A DNA stretch of 64,000 bases from Flaviflexus ciconiae (lineage in GTDB: Bacteria > Actinomycetota > Actinomycetes > Actinomycetales > Actinomycetaceae). Shown here piece by piece: positions 52,601-61,682 of this stretch. The number at the start of each line of letters is the position of its first letter. The first letter of the stretch is position 1. The notes below the pieces were generated by a model, which was given only the letters and a program-made list of their open reading frames with translations, was not told the origin of the DNA and made no database searches. The position numbers were made by a program, and so were the translations under genes. The DNA lies in assembly GCF_003971195.1 (NCBI RefSeq), contig NZ_CP034593.1, positions 2,766,640 to 2,830,639 of the forward strand, written 5' to 3'.

Positions 52601-53557
52601 GTGAATGTCCTTGTCGTCAGCGCGCCGCTGTTCGCTCTCGTCCTCCTCGGCTACCTCGCAACGCGCTCACGGCTCATCCCCTCCGAGGCAGTCCAGGGCC
52701 TCAACACGTACGTTCTGTATTTTGCCATGACGGCAATGCTGTTCCGGGTCGGGGCACAGTCATCCATTGAGGAACTCCTCAACCCCGCCGTTATTGTCGT
52801 CTGGATCCTCGCCTGCTGGACAATCATTGGCCTCGGCCTCGTTCCCGGTCTGAAAAGCGGCCTTGGATGGCGCACCTCTGGCTTTGCGGCGCTCGCCGGC
52901 GCAATCCCGAATGCTGGGTTCATGGGAATCCCTCTCATCGGTGCCATCTTGGGCCAGCACGGCCTGGCGCTGCTCGTCCCCATTCTCCTGACCGACATCG
53001 TCATCATTCAATCCACTGGAATCGGGCTCGCTCATATTGGGACAGAAGGCGGGGGATGGCGGGCGAACGTCAAGACGTCACTTGCTGGTGTTCTCAAGAA
53101 CCCGCTCATGTGGTCAATCGTCCTCGGTGCCGCTTGGTCGACAACCCCCTGGGCTACTCCCGAAATCATCGTCAACTTCCTCGACCTGCTGGCCGACTCG
53201 GCAACCCCCGTTGCTCTCTTCACGATCGGTGCGGTTCTCGCTCGCGAGCAACGCAATGCTCGTCCCGGCGTGACGGATACTCCAAAGGTCTACGTCGGGT
53301 GGCTCTCGCTCCTCAAGCTCCTTGGCCTGCCCGTAGCGGCATGGCTTTTTGGTTCACTGGCTATTGCGGTGGGAGCACCGCTGACATCAACCGATCTCGC
53401 TGTTCTTGTTCTTACTGCCGCTCTCCCCACGGCAGCGAACGTTCCGATCCTTACCGAGAGATTCCGCGGCGACAACAGGATCGTGTCGACCGTGCTCCTG
53501 GCAACCACTGCCCTTGGCTTCATTACCTTCAACGCAATTGCGGCAATCGTCGCCTGA
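52601..53557 (+). CDS. Auxin efflux carrier (AEC) family permease
   Basis: This 318-residue protein has about ten membrane helices and the AEC pattern in two repeats: APLFALVLLGYLATRSRLIP with LNTYVLYFAMTAMLFRVGAQ, and VNFLDLLADSATPVALFTIG with LPTAANVPILTERF. Bacterial members export malonate, malate or amino-acid-like acids. Lying near malic enzyme is suggestive but not proof of a malate role. GTG 52601 is chosen because family proteins begin with VNVLVVSAPLF; a GTG 48 bases earlier is an alternative. Confidence 0.85.
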   Translation: MNVLVVSAPLFALVLLGYLATRSRLIPSEAVQGLNTYVLYFAMTAMLFRVGAQSSIEELLNPAVIVVWILACWTIIGLGLVPGLKSGLGWRTSGFAALAGAIPNAGFMGIPLIGAILGQHGLALLVPILLTDIVIIQSTGIGLAHIGTEGGGWRANVKTSLAGVLKNPLMWSIVLGAAWSTTPWATPEIIVNFLDLLADSATPVALFTIGAVLAREQRNARPGVTDTPKVYVGWLSLLKLLGLPVAAWLFGSLAIAVGAPLTSTDLAVLVLTAALPTAANVPILTERFRGDNRIVSTVLLATTALGFITFNAIAAIVA

Positions 53558-53712
53558 GCAAGTACCCACTTTTCCTTCCGGTCCGATCTCTTCTGATCCC
53601 TTTCGATATCGCCGTTTTCCCAGTGCGTGATTTCTTCCCCTGCGCCCCACGGTTAATCCCCTACAAGAGAAGGTTGTTGCCGTGCACGTAAGGCTCGGTG
53701 ACACTATTCGGT

Positions 53713-54360
53713 ATGGGCCATCACGAGCACAACCACGAAGACAGCGATACGAATCCGGCAGAGTACTGGGATCGTCGTTACGGTGAGGCGGAACCCATCT
53801 GGACCGGCAAGGTCAACAAGGTGCTTGCTGATGTTGCGAGCGGATTGGAGCCCGGTCGCTCCCTGGACCTGGGATGCGGTGAAGGTGGAGACGTTATCTG
53901 GCTGGCAAAAAATGGCTGGACCGCACTCGGTATCGATATTTCGGAGAAAGCAATCGCCCGCGCACGTAGCGCCGCCCAAACTGAAGGTCTTGGTGAAGAC
54001 CGCGCCCGCTTTGTCGCCGGTGACCTGACCGAGATGAATCTGGATGCTGAGGTTGATCTGGTCTCGGCCAGCTTCTTCCAGTCACCCGTCATGCTCAACC
54101 GCACGGCAATCCTTCGCGCTGCCGCGGCCATGGTCGCCCCCGGTGGTCACATCCTCGTTGTCTCGCATGCATCCATGCCCAACCGAAACGGTGACGGACC
54201 AAAATTCTCCTCCCCGGAAGAAGAAGTGGAAGCCCTTGGACTGAATGATCGTGACTGGGAACCGCTGATCATCGAAAGCAGGGCGCGAACTCACGCCGGG
54301 CGCGACGGGGTGGAAATGGAACTCGAAGACGCAGTCGTCCTCTACCGTAGGAAGAGCTGA
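53713..54360 (+). CDS. Class I SAM-dependent methyltransferase, TehB-like
   Basis: This 215-residue protein begins with a histidine-rich tail (MGHHEHNHEDSD) and then AEYWDRRYGEAEPIWTGKVN. The core shows RSLDLGCGEGGDVIWLAKNG (SAM motif I) and ALGIDISEKAIARARSAAQ. This order resembles TehB/tellurite- and thiopurine-type methyltransferases. The His-rich tail could bind a metal ion, which is inference. The ATG at 53713 is preferred over the GTG five codons earlier. It stands alone. Confidence 0.85.
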   Translation: MGHHEHNHEDSDTNPAEYWDRRYGEAEPIWTGKVNKVLADVASGLEPGRSLDLGCGEGGDVIWLAKNGWTALGIDISEKAIARARSAAQTEGLGEDRARFVAGDLTEMNLDAEVDLVSASFFQSPVMLNRTAILRAAAAMVAPGGHILVVSHASMPNRNGDGPKFSSPEEEVEALGLNDRDWEPLIIESRARTHAGRDGVEMELEDAVVLYRRKS

Positions 54361-54537
54361 CGGCTCCCATCTGCGGGGAACCCCCATCGCTCCTGATCGT
54401 AGGAAATCTCTGTGGCATCAAGCCGAGGAAGGTGCCTACTGCACCCGGTCCATTTCTGTTAGCGATTGTCCCATTTTCTATGCAGTCGATTAATTCTGAC
54501 TATTGTGCATGCGTTGCTGGGAGAGGACGATGGGGAT

Positions 54538-55062
54538 ATGGATACTCCAAAGCCAGCGCAGACCGACACGACAGACTGGACTTTTGTCATTGATAAGGGA
54601 TGTCCGGAGTGCGGCTATGCTCCGCACGATCCCAGGGATACGGCGGAGCGCCTCCGTGCCATGCCGGAACGGTGGGAAAAGGTGCTCAACCGCAAGGACG
54701 CAACCGAGCGACCAGGCGAGGATGTTTGGTCCCCGGTCGAATATGCTCGCCACTGCCTGGATCTCCTCCGGGTACTCAATCGGCGCGTGACCTCGATGCT
54801 TAACGAGGAGAACCCGCAACTAGAGGACTACGACGGCGAAGCCGAAGCCGTCAACGAGCGATTCTGGGAGGCTGATCCCGAACGCGTTAGCACGGACATT
54901 GCCGACGCGGTCCGGGAGGTTGCCGCCACCTATGACCGGATCGGGGAAGGGGAGTGGGGTCGCACCGGTGTGCGAAGCGACGGCAAGCTGTTCACGATTC
55001 TTGACATGAGCCGATACCTCCTCCACGACCTCGAACACCACCTCGTCGACGTTCGCGGCTAA
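54538..55062 (+). CDS. DinB-like metal-dependent protein
   Basis: This 174-residue helical protein has DinB/YfiT-like histidine positions: SPVEYARHCLDLLRVLNRRV for the first and YLLHDLEHHLVDV for the third. A VNERFWEADPERVSTDIADA helix lies between. An N-terminal CPECGYAP is an unusual extra cysteine pair. Actinobacterial members are often annotated as DinB family, with possible mycothiol or bacillithiol transferase activity. The ATG at 54538 is chosen because the family N terminus (TDTTDWTFVIDKGC) follows it. Confidence 0.8.
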   Translation: MDTPKPAQTDTTDWTFVIDKGCPECGYAPHDPRDTAERLRAMPERWEKVLNRKDATERPGEDVWSPVEYARHCLDLLRVLNRRVTSMLNEENPQLEDYDGEAEAVNERFWEADPERVSTDIADAVREVAATYDRIGEGEWGRTGVRSDGKLFTILDMSRYLLHDLEHHLVDVRG

Positions 55063-55332
55063 GTGCTCAAAGGTTTGAACCTGGGGTTGAAGCTACGTTG
55101 AACAGAGGCTGAAACGCGGCCCGAATCTGGTGCAAGTTTTCCAAGTAGTTTCGGTTTCACGCATTAACCATGCATATCTCATTTATTTTTATGTGATTTC
55201 CCCGGACTTGCGCTTTTTCCACTTGGGAGAAATCGGACAGGTCGCGCGGTAGTAGAAGGTGTGGCCTGCCTAACTCAATTTGGTCGGTTCCGCCACATCC
55301 TGCGCCGACGCGGGAATTTCTCGGAAAAATGA

Positions 55333-55353
55333 CTGAATAAATGCTTTATTCAG
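55333..55353. promoter_or_regulatory. Perfect palindrome upstream of nrdD
   Basis: CTGAATAAA and TTTATTCAG flank a TGC centre: a perfect 9-base inverted repeat, 93 bases upstream of the nrdD start. It is likely to be a regulator-binding site for the anaerobic ribonucleotide reductase operon. The regulator is not known. Confidence 0.55.
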
Positions 55354-55406
55354 AGTATGCATTGCCAATTTACGCGCGTGTAATTACGTGGCTGTCTTTC
55401 GCTCCT

Positions 55407-55421
55407 ACTACAATATGTAGT
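55407..55421. promoter_or_regulatory. NrdR-box-like palindrome upstream of nrdD
   Basis: ACTAC-AATAT-GTAGT is a perfect 5-base inverted repeat with an A/T centre, 24 bases before the nrdD start and followed by GTT. It resembles one half-site of the NrdR boxes found upstream of bacterial nrd operons. A second half at the usual spacing is not clear. Confidence 0.5.
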
Positions 55422-55445
55422 GTTCGCTTTTGAAAGGGGCACAAG

Positions 55446-57611
55446 ATGTCGTTGTTGTCGGAGAATGCAGTCACTACCGCCACCACTGTTGTCAAGAGGG
55501 ATGGCAGGACCGTTAATTTTGATCCGACCAAGATCTATCGTGCTGTCGAAGCCGCCCTGCTGAGCCGGGGAATTGAGGACTTTGACTTCGCCTCCGCGGT
55601 CACCCGGGATGTTGTTGAGAGCCTGCCCGGCCACTCCGTGGATATTCCGACTATTCAGCAGGCAGTCGAAGATCGACTCATGAAGTCGGACTACCCGGAA
55701 GTCGCTCGCGCCTATATTGAATACCGTCACGACCGGGATGTTGAGCGGGAGAGGGCCATGGATGTTCAGTACTCCGTTGGTCGCCTGCTTCGCAAGGACA
55801 AGGCTGTCGTCAACGAGAATGCCAACAAGGACGCGACTGTCTTCAACACCCAGCGTGACCTTACCGCCGGGTCCGTTGCTAAGGCTTTTGCGCTGAAGGA
55901 ACTGCTTCCTCGGCCCGTTGCCAATGCGCACATCAAGGGCGATATCCACTTCCACGACCTGGACTACAACCCGTTCCAGCCAATGACGAACTGCTGCCTC
56001 ATCGACATCCCGTCAATGCTCTCGGATGGCTTCCAGATCGGCAACGCACGCGTTGAGTCGCCGCGCTCCATCAACACCGCAACCGCACAGATCGCACAGA
56101 TCATCGCGAATGTGGCGTCGAGCCAGTACGGTGGGTGTTCGGTTGACCGTACCGACGAGGTGCTCGCGCCCTACGCCCGGATCAACTACTCTAAGCACCT
56201 CGCCGAGGCAGAGACGTGGGTGGCCGAGGACAAGCGTGAAGAGTACGCGATGGCGAAGACCCGCAAGGACATCTACGACGCCATGCAGTCCCTCGAGTAC
56301 GAGATCAACACCCTTTACTCTTCGAACGGACAGACCCCCTTCGTGACCCTCGGCTTTGGGCTGGGAACCGATGTTTTCGAGCGGGAAATCCAGAAAGCGA
56401 TCCTTACCGTCCGCATTGGCGGAATTGGCAAGGACAAGCACACGGCAATCTTCCCGAAGCTTGTCTTCGGCCTCCGCCGCGGCGTGAACCTGGACCCCTC
56501 GGATCCGAACTACGACATCAAGCAACTCGCACTCGAGTGCTCGACGAAGCGCATGTACCCGGATGTTCTCTCCTACGACAAGCTCACGGAGATCGAGGGC
56601 GACTACAAGGTGCCGATGGGGTGCCGTTCGTTCCTGCCCAAGTGGGTTGATCCCGTCACGGGTGAAGCCGTCAACGCGGGCCGCAATAACCTTGGCGTTG
56701 TCACCCTGAACGTCCCCAGGATCGCCATCGAGGCACGCGGCGACGTGGGTCGCTTCTGGGAGCTTCTCGACGAGCGCATGGATGTTCTCAAGGAGGCGCT
56801 GCTCTTCCGCATCAAGCGCTGCGAGGAAGCAGTCCCGGAGAACGCCCCGATCCTCTATAAGCACGGTGCGCTCGGCCGCCCTTCGGGCAATGAGCCGGAC
56901 TCGGTCACGGAGTTCTTCCGCAAGCACCGCGCCACCGCATCGATCGGCTACATCGGTCTTTACGAGGCAGCGACCTGCTTCTACGGGCCGGACTGGGAGA
57001 CGAACCGTGAAGCCAAGGACTTCACGCTCGAGATCATCAAGACGATGAACAGCTACGCCGAGCAGTGGCGCGAAGAGCACCCGTACTGGTTCTCCGTGTA
57101 CGCCACGCCATCGGAGTCGCTCACGGATCGGTTCTGCCGGCTGGACCGTGAGAAGTTCGGCGACATTGCTGACGTCACGGACAAGGACTACTACACGAAC
57201 TCGTACCACTACGACGTTCGTAAGAAGATCACGCCGTTCGAAAAGATCGAGTTTGAGGCCGAATACCCGCAGTACTCGAAGGGTGGATTCATCCACTACT
57301 GCGAGTATCCGAAACTGACCCACAACACGAAGGCTCTCGAGACCGTCTGGGACTTCGCCTACGACCGAGTTGCCTACCTCGGAACGAACACTCCGATCGA
57401 CAAGTGCTACGAGTGTGGTTTCGAAGGTGAGTTCAAGGCAACCGCCGCCGGCTTCGCCTGCCCCGACTGCGGTAACGAAGACCCGAAGACCTGTGACGTT
57501 GTGAAGCGCACCTGCGGCTACCTCGGTAACCCGCAACGCCGCCCCATGGTCCACGGCCGTCACGCAGAGATCGCCAGCCGCGTGAAGCACATGGATGAGG
57601 TTGAACGCTAG
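55446..57611 (+). CDS. nrdD: Class III anaerobic ribonucleoside-triphosphate reductase
   Basis: This 721-residue enzyme has an N-terminal ATP-cone (VVKRDGRTVNFDPTKIYRAV). The glycyl-radical reductase barrel carries DIHFHDLDYNPFQPMTNCCL, SSNGQTPFVTLGFGLGTDV and GDYKVPMGCRSFLPKWVDP. Near the C terminus are a zinc ribbon (CYECGFEGEF with CPDCGNED) and the glycyl-radical loop in RTCGYLGNPQRRPMVHGRHA. It makes deoxynucleotides without oxygen and needs the NrdG activase, which follows two bases after its stop. Length and motifs are complete. The upstream palindromes suggest regulation by oxygen or by NrdR. Confidence 0.95.
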   Translation: MSLLSENAVTTATTVVKRDGRTVNFDPTKIYRAVEAALLSRGIEDFDFASAVTRDVVESLPGHSVDIPTIQQAVEDRLMKSDYPEVARAYIEYRHDRDVERERAMDVQYSVGRLLRKDKAVVNENANKDATVFNTQRDLTAGSVAKAFALKELLPRPVANAHIKGDIHFHDLDYNPFQPMTNCCLIDIPSMLSDGFQIGNARVESPRSINTATAQIAQIIANVASSQYGGCSVDRTDEVLAPYARINYSKHLAEAETWVAEDKREEYAMAKTRKDIYDAMQSLEYEINTLYSSNGQTPFVTLGFGLGTDVFEREIQKAILTVRIGGIGKDKHTAIFPKLVFGLRRGVNLDPSDPNYDIKQLALECSTKRMYPDVLSYDKLTEIEGDYKVPMGCRSFLPKWVDPVTGEAVNAGRNNLGVVTLNVPRIAIEARGDVGRFWELLDERMDVLKEALLFRIKRCEEAVPENAPILYKHGALGRPSGNEPDSVTEFFRKHRATASIGYIGLYEAATCFYGPDWETNREAKDFTLEIIKTMNSYAEQWREEHPYWFSVYATPSESLTDRFCRLDREKFGDIADVTDKDYYTNSYHYDVRKKITPFEKIEFEAEYPQYSKGGFIHYCEYPKLTHNTKALETVWDFAYDRVAYLGTNTPIDKCYECGFEGEFKATAAGFACPDCGNEDPKTCDVVKRTCGYLGNPQRRPMVHGRHAEIASRVKHMDEVER

Positions 57612-57613
57612 CC

Positions 57614-58245
57614 GTGCCTCTCATCGATGCTGACGGAGTGACGCAGCCCGCCACCGGAGAGTGGCAGGGCAGCGTCCTCTCGTCCAGCTACATTGCTGAC
57701 TACAAGCCATTCAATTTCGTCGACGGCGAGGGAGTGCGGTGTTCCCTCTACGTCTCCGGGTGCCCGTTCAAGTGCCCAGGTTGCTACAACGAGGCAGCGC
57801 AGTCCTTCCGGTACGGCAAGAAGTACGACGAGGAACTCGAAGAACGAATCTTTGCCGACGTCGCCCAGCCCTATGTGGCGGGACTGTCCTTCGTCGGTGG
57901 CGAGCCATTCCTCGCTACCCCCGTGCTTCTCCGTATCGCCCGCAGGCTCCGAGAAGAGTTCGGGGACGAGAAGACGATCTGGATCTGGTCCGGGTACACC
58001 TACGAGCAGTTGCTTGACGAGGGGCGGACAAGAACGAGCTCCTCGACCTGTGCGATGTTCTCGTGGACGGTCCGTTTATCAAACGGCTCTACCACCACGA
58101 TCTTGCCTTCCGCGGTTCCTCGAACCAGCGGATTATCGACCTCAGGGCATCCGCGCAGGAAGGCTCTGCCGTCCTCTGGGAGAGCGGACGAAGGGACACC
58201 GAAGAGGCCGTACCGTTCCTCACCCCGGCAGCCCCGCGCTCCTAG
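57614..58245 (+). pseudogene. nrdG: Anaerobic ribonucleotide reductase activase, frameshifted
   Basis: Starting at GTG 57614, the protein shows the radical-SAM cluster motif CPFKCPGCYNEAAQSFRYG (CxxxCxxC) after VDGEGVRCSLYVSG, then GLSFVGGEPFLATPVLL. After LLDEG at about 58022 the GGGGC run is one G short of the conserved frame. Reading resumes with DKNELLDLCDVLVDGPFI and FRGSSNQRIIDLRAS to the stop at 58245. The rest is intact, and nrdD would be useless without its activase, so a sequencing error is a strong alternative to true inactivation. Confidence 0.9.
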
Positions 58246-58266
58246 GGTTAACGGTTTGAAGTCGGC

Positions 58267-58297
58267 GGGGTGGTCCGACTCTTAGTGGGGCCACCCC
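58267..58297 (+). terminator. Hairpin after nrdG
   Basis: GGGGTGG pairs with CCACCCC across a 17-base loop, 22 bases after the nrdG stop. The stem is short and lacks a T-run. Confidence 0.4.
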
Positions 58298-58361
58298 CGG
58301 TGGTCGGTGGGTGCCCGTTCTCACCCTGATGCGTGGTGCGGGGGACTAGCATCGGCGGGCT

Positions 58362-59510
58362 ATGCTGGCGGCGATGACGAAATCTGTTTTGCGGGAACCG
58401 GGAATGCCGCTCCTGGTGGCGATGACCGCGTTCGGTTTTACTGGCTACGCCGCTCTCATGCCCGTGGCCCCGCTGTGGGCGGCGCACGGCGGAGCGGACG
58501 CTGGCGGGGTTGGCCTCGTCAACGGCGTACTCATGCTCGCCACGGTCCTCACTCAGCTCATGGTCCCTGCCGCCCTGAGGCGGCTCGGCTGGGTTCCCGT
58601 CCTCGTGGGCGGAGTGACCTTCCTGGGGCTTCCCACCGCCGGGTTCTTTTTCAGCGATGATCTCCTGTCGATCCTGTTTTTCTCTGCCCTGAGAGGGATT
58701 GGCTTCGGGATTATTACTGTCACGGGCAGTGCACTAACGGCGGAACTCGTGCCAGTGATGAGGAGGGGCGAGGCTATTGGCATGTACGGTCTTGCCGTAG
58801 CTCTCCCGCAGATCGTTTTCGTTTCTGCGGGCGCCTGGATTGTTGATCAGTTCGCATTCGAAGTCATCTTCGCCGTTGGCCTCCTCCCCATTCTCGGAGT
58901 CTTTCCGGCCTGGAAACTTGGCCAACGAGTGGGTCGAGTGCCTAAGCCACTCGACCCGCCGCCCTACCGCGCACTCGTGCGCCCCATGATTCTGCTCCTC
59001 GCCGTGACGCTTGCCGGCGGCGTTCTCATTACCTTTATGGCGCAGATGGTTGCGAGCTCAGGGCTGGTCACCGTGGCGCTCCTTGTCATGCTGGTGACAA
59101 CGGCGTTCGTGCGGTGGCGGGTCGGAATGACGGCGGACCGAGTGGGTCCCGGCAAGTTCGTTCTTCCGCTCGTCATGAGCACGGTGATCGGGCTCGTTCT
59201 CATTTCCTTCGCGGTCCGTGATCCCATTGACACCTCGGTTCCGCTGCTCATCATCGGCTCGTTCTTCGTTGGTGCGGCCTATGGCGGGCTCCAGAACCTT
59301 ACACTTCTGCTGTCATTCGGGGCCGTTGATCGCCAGCATTACGGCGCAGCATCGACCACGTGGAACGTGGGATTCGATATGGGAACCGGTACCGGGTCGA
59401 TCCTGATCGGCTGGATTGCCACCGGGTCCGATTTCAGCACCGGCCTGCTGGTGGCTGCCGGTATCTCCGCGCTAACCATCCCGCTGGCTCTCCGCAGTCG
59501 CAAGTCCTGA
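58362..59510 (+). CDS. Major facilitator superfamily transporter
   Basis: This 382-residue protein has about twelve hydrophobic helices and MFS features: GGADAGGVGLVNGVLMLATV in helix 2, a short loop with RRLGWVPVLVGGV, RGIGFGIITVTGSALTAELV (helix 4 motif) and VMRRGEAIGMYGLAVALPQI. Its second half has RWRVGMTADRVGPGKF at the loop between helices 8 and 9. Substrate is unknown, and efflux-type is likely. The start may be the ATG at 58362 or the one at 58374; no clear ribosome site distinguishes them. Confidence 0.85.
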   Translation: MLAAMTKSVLREPGMPLLVAMTAFGFTGYAALMPVAPLWAAHGGADAGGVGLVNGVLMLATVLTQLMVPAALRRLGWVPVLVGGVTFLGLPTAGFFFSDDLLSILFFSALRGIGFGIITVTGSALTAELVPVMRRGEAIGMYGLAVALPQIVFVSAGAWIVDQFAFEVIFAVGLLPILGVFPAWKLGQRVGRVPKPLDPPPYRALVRPMILLLAVTLAGGVLITFMAQMVASSGLVTVALLVMLVTTAFVRWRVGMTADRVGPGKFVLPLVMSTVIGLVLISFAVRDPIDTSVPLLIIGSFFVGAAYGGLQNLTLLLSFGAVDRQHYGAASTTWNVGFDMGTGTGSILIGWIATGSDFSTGLLVAAGISALTIPLALRSRKS

Positions 59511-59699
59511 CCCTCACTCGGGCCCTTTGGGAACTGTGGGTGGTGACGGATAGATTGGGGCTCGCTTGGAAGAATAGTGCGCTCACTGAACGCGCCGGAT
59601 CGGTAAACCTTCGTGCCGGGTTTGGGGGAATTCGTCCAACCGGGCTGTCCAGGTAATTACTCAGTGCTTTTCCAGCGTATGCTCAGCAAGTAAACGGAG

Positions 59700-60416
59700 A
59701 TGGTGGAATTGGGAGCGGGCGTGGACGAAGACTTTGAGGGCCGGGGAGTACCGGTCAGGATTGCAGCCTCAGCCGCATTCATGATTGTGGTACTCATTCA
59801 CCTGGTCGGTCAGATCTTTGCCTCATCCTCGATAGTGACCGAAGGCAGTCAGGTGCTGCTTATGCCGGTGCTGGCGGCGGTGCTCTGGACGGGAACCACA
59901 TCCCCGCGCGGACGCCTTGTCGTCATGGCTTTCGTGGCGCTGTTCTTCTCCTGGGTGGGGGATACGCTCCCGCGATTCCTTGACGGGGAAACCGGATTCG
60001 CGGCAATGATCGCTGGCTTCCTCATCGCCCAGGTCTTCTACGTCGTAGCCTTCTGGCCCTACCGGCACCAGTCGATCCTGCGGCAGCCACTCCTCGTTAT
60101 CCCTTACGCGGTCGCCGCAGCGGTTCTTGTTGCCATATGCTTCGACGGAGCAGGAGAACTCGCTGTCCCAGTTATTCTCTACGCGCTCGTTATTGCGGCT
60201 ATGGCGGTGCTGGCCACGGGGCTGGGTCCGGTTGCCACGATGGGTGGAATCATCTTCATCATTTCCGATGCGCTGATTGCCCTGCGAGCGTTTGCAGGGT
60301 TTGAGCTTCCCGGTCACAGTTTCTGGGTGATGCTCACCTACATCCTGGGCCAGTCCCTCCTTATCTCGGCTGTCGAAGCCAAAGTAGCGGTGGAACCAAA
60401 CCCGAGTCCCCGGTAG
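59700..60416 (+). CDS. YhhN family membrane protein (lysoplasmalogenase-like)
   Basis: This 238-residue protein has about eight hydrophobic helices and the YhhN pattern: QVLLMPVLAAVLWTGTTSPR, MAFVALFFSWVGDTLPRFL with the conserved WxGD and GGIIFIISDALIALRAFAGF with its S-D pair. The family includes the mammalian TMEM86 lysoplasmalogenases, which cleave vinyl-ether lysolipids; bacterial function is mostly inferred. The ATG at 59700 is given; GTG 59721, which has GGGAG upstream, is an alternative start. Confidence 0.83.
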   Translation: MVELGAGVDEDFEGRGVPVRIAASAAFMIVVLIHLVGQIFASSSIVTEGSQVLLMPVLAAVLWTGTTSPRGRLVVMAFVALFFSWVGDTLPRFLDGETGFAAMIAGFLIAQVFYVVAFWPYRHQSILRQPLLVIPYAVAAAVLVAICFDGAGELAVPVILYALVIAAMAVLATGLGPVATMGGIIFIISDALIALRAFAGFELPGHSFWVMLTYILGQSLLISAVEAKVAVEPNPSPR

Positions 60417-60515
60417 GTTAGTAACCCCGGTAATCAACCAATCCCGACGGCCCTGGCGCTCCTCGGAACCCGTTTCTGGTGAGCACGGTAAGCCGTACAG
60501 AAGGGAACGAACGCC

Positions 60516-60878
60516 ATGAAAATCAGCCTGCCCGACGACTGCGGAAATGCGCCACGCATTGGAATCACCAACGACATTGTTGCCGCCTGGGCGCGTGGTG
60601 ACCGTGAAGTGCTCGACGAATGGTCGGCAGAAGACATCGAGTGGGAATGGGCAGGGTCGGATGATCCGGTACCCGTCGATGGTGAGCCGGGACTGTTCCC
60701 CGGCGTCGTACCCGACGTGCTCACCATCGAGAACACGATTTCTCACGGTAAGTTTGCGTCCAGCCACGGATTTTTCGTGCAGGAGAACTCGGTAACCGAC
60801 TTTGCGCTATTCTTCCGTTTCAAGAGTGCCGGAAAGCAAGCGAAAGTCGCCAGCGTGAAAGGCTTCCTCAGCAACTGA
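60516..60878 (+). CDS. NTF2/SnoaL-like domain protein
   Basis: This 120-residue protein has the cone-shaped NTF2-like pattern. A helical start, ITNDIVAAWARGDREVLDEW, leads into the typical SAEDIEWEWAGSDDPVPVDG and strands such as VTDFALFFRFKSAGKQAKVA. The family covers small enzymes and ligand-binding proteins, and the substrate here is not evident. GAAGGGAACG lies upstream of the ATG at 60516. It is a complete single gene. Confidence 0.68.
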   Translation: MKISLPDDCGNAPRIGITNDIVAAWARGDREVLDEWSAEDIEWEWAGSDDPVPVDGEPGLFPGVVPDVLTIENTISHGKFASSHGFFVQENSVTDFALFFRFKSAGKQAKVASVKGFLSN

Positions 60879-60969
60879 GCAAGCAGGTCGGCCCGTGTCC
60901 CGGCTGGCCGACGTCAGGCTTACCTGTGCGCCTCTTGCCTCGAGTGTTCCTGTCTCCGTGCGCCGGATT

Positions 60970-61611
60970 CTACTCGTCACCCACGGTGAAGCGGACTCGC
61001 CGGCGAGTGGGATTCTCAAGCTCGTCGAGAATCGCTACCGCCAGGGTTCCCGTTGTTGTGTGCGACTCTCCGTCTGAGGCAAACATGATCTCGTCTGTGC
61101 CGACTACGGGAGTGGTGGCACCTCCCTCAATGAAGCTGGCCTGTGGCGAGATTCCAACCCAGTCAGCCGTGTTGACAGACTCGAGGTAATGGAGTTCCTT
61201 GAGCTGGTTTTCTGGAATCGCGATCCACTCATCCGAGCCTGGTGCCTGTCGGATGTCCTCGATGAAATGGTGCCGGTCAGAGCCCGCGAAGAGCGAACCT
61301 GCTCCCAGAATGAAGACGAGCCGGGGCGTGCCTGATGCTGCGACGGAAACGAGATGCTGGGCAAGCACGACATGCTGATTTCCTTCTGCGGAGGCGAAGG
61401 CGACGGCGTTGACCACTGCGTCGAATTCTTGTAGGTCCTCGGCGGTGAGCTCGAAGCTGTCTTTCTCGAGTGCGACAACATCGCTTCCGAGGACCGCGCG
61501 TGCGCGTTCGATGCTCCGCACAATTGCGGTCACGTCGTGATTGCGTGCGAGTGCGTCGCGGTAAATGGCTGAACCGGCCTTGCCGCCAGCTCCGATGATG
61601 GCGATTTTCAT
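60970..61611 (-). CDS. NAD(P)H-binding SDR-like protein (YwnB-type)
   Basis: This 213-residue protein begins MKIAIIGAGGKAGSAIYRDA, a GxxGxxG nucleotide loop. It continues with HDVTAIVRSIERARAVLGSD, DAVVNAVAFASAEGNQHVVL and PRLVFILGAGSLFAGSDRHH, typical of YwnB/Rv-type NAD(P)-binding proteins of the atypical SDR group. No classical YxxxK catalytic pair is seen. GAGGAT precedes the ATG at 61611. It is monocistronic and ends before the convergent NTF2-like gene. Confidence 0.85.
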   Translation of the reverse strand: MKIAIIGAGGKAGSAIYRDALARNHDVTAIVRSIERARAVLGSDVVALEKDSFELTAEDLQEFDAVVNAVAFASAEGNQHVVLAQHLVSVAASGTPRLVFILGAGSLFAGSDRHHFIEDIRQAPGSDEWIAIPENQLKELHYLESVNTADWVGISPQASFIEGGATTPVVGTDEIMFASDGESHTTTGTLAVAILDELENPTRRRVRFTVGDE

Positions 61612-61682
61612 GATGATCCTCGTTTCCTTCTTGCTCTCGAGCATTGCACTCCTCAGCATCGTTGGCAATGAATTTGAGGATG

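Larger units (their letters stand above)
55063..55445. promoter_or_regulatory. Long upstream region of nrdD with two palindromes
   Basis: Nearly 400 bases precede nrdD without a gene. Two symmetrical sites, at 55333-55353 and 55407-55421, fall in the last 115 bases before the start codon and are listed separately. The region is more A/T-rich than its surroundings, as expected for promoter DNA. Confidence 0.55.

Noticed and set aside
56013..57590. A 525-codon open frame on the minus strand opposite nrdD
   Set aside because: It is the mirror frame of a highly conserved GC-rich gene, has no recognisable domains, and exists only because codon bias suppresses stops.
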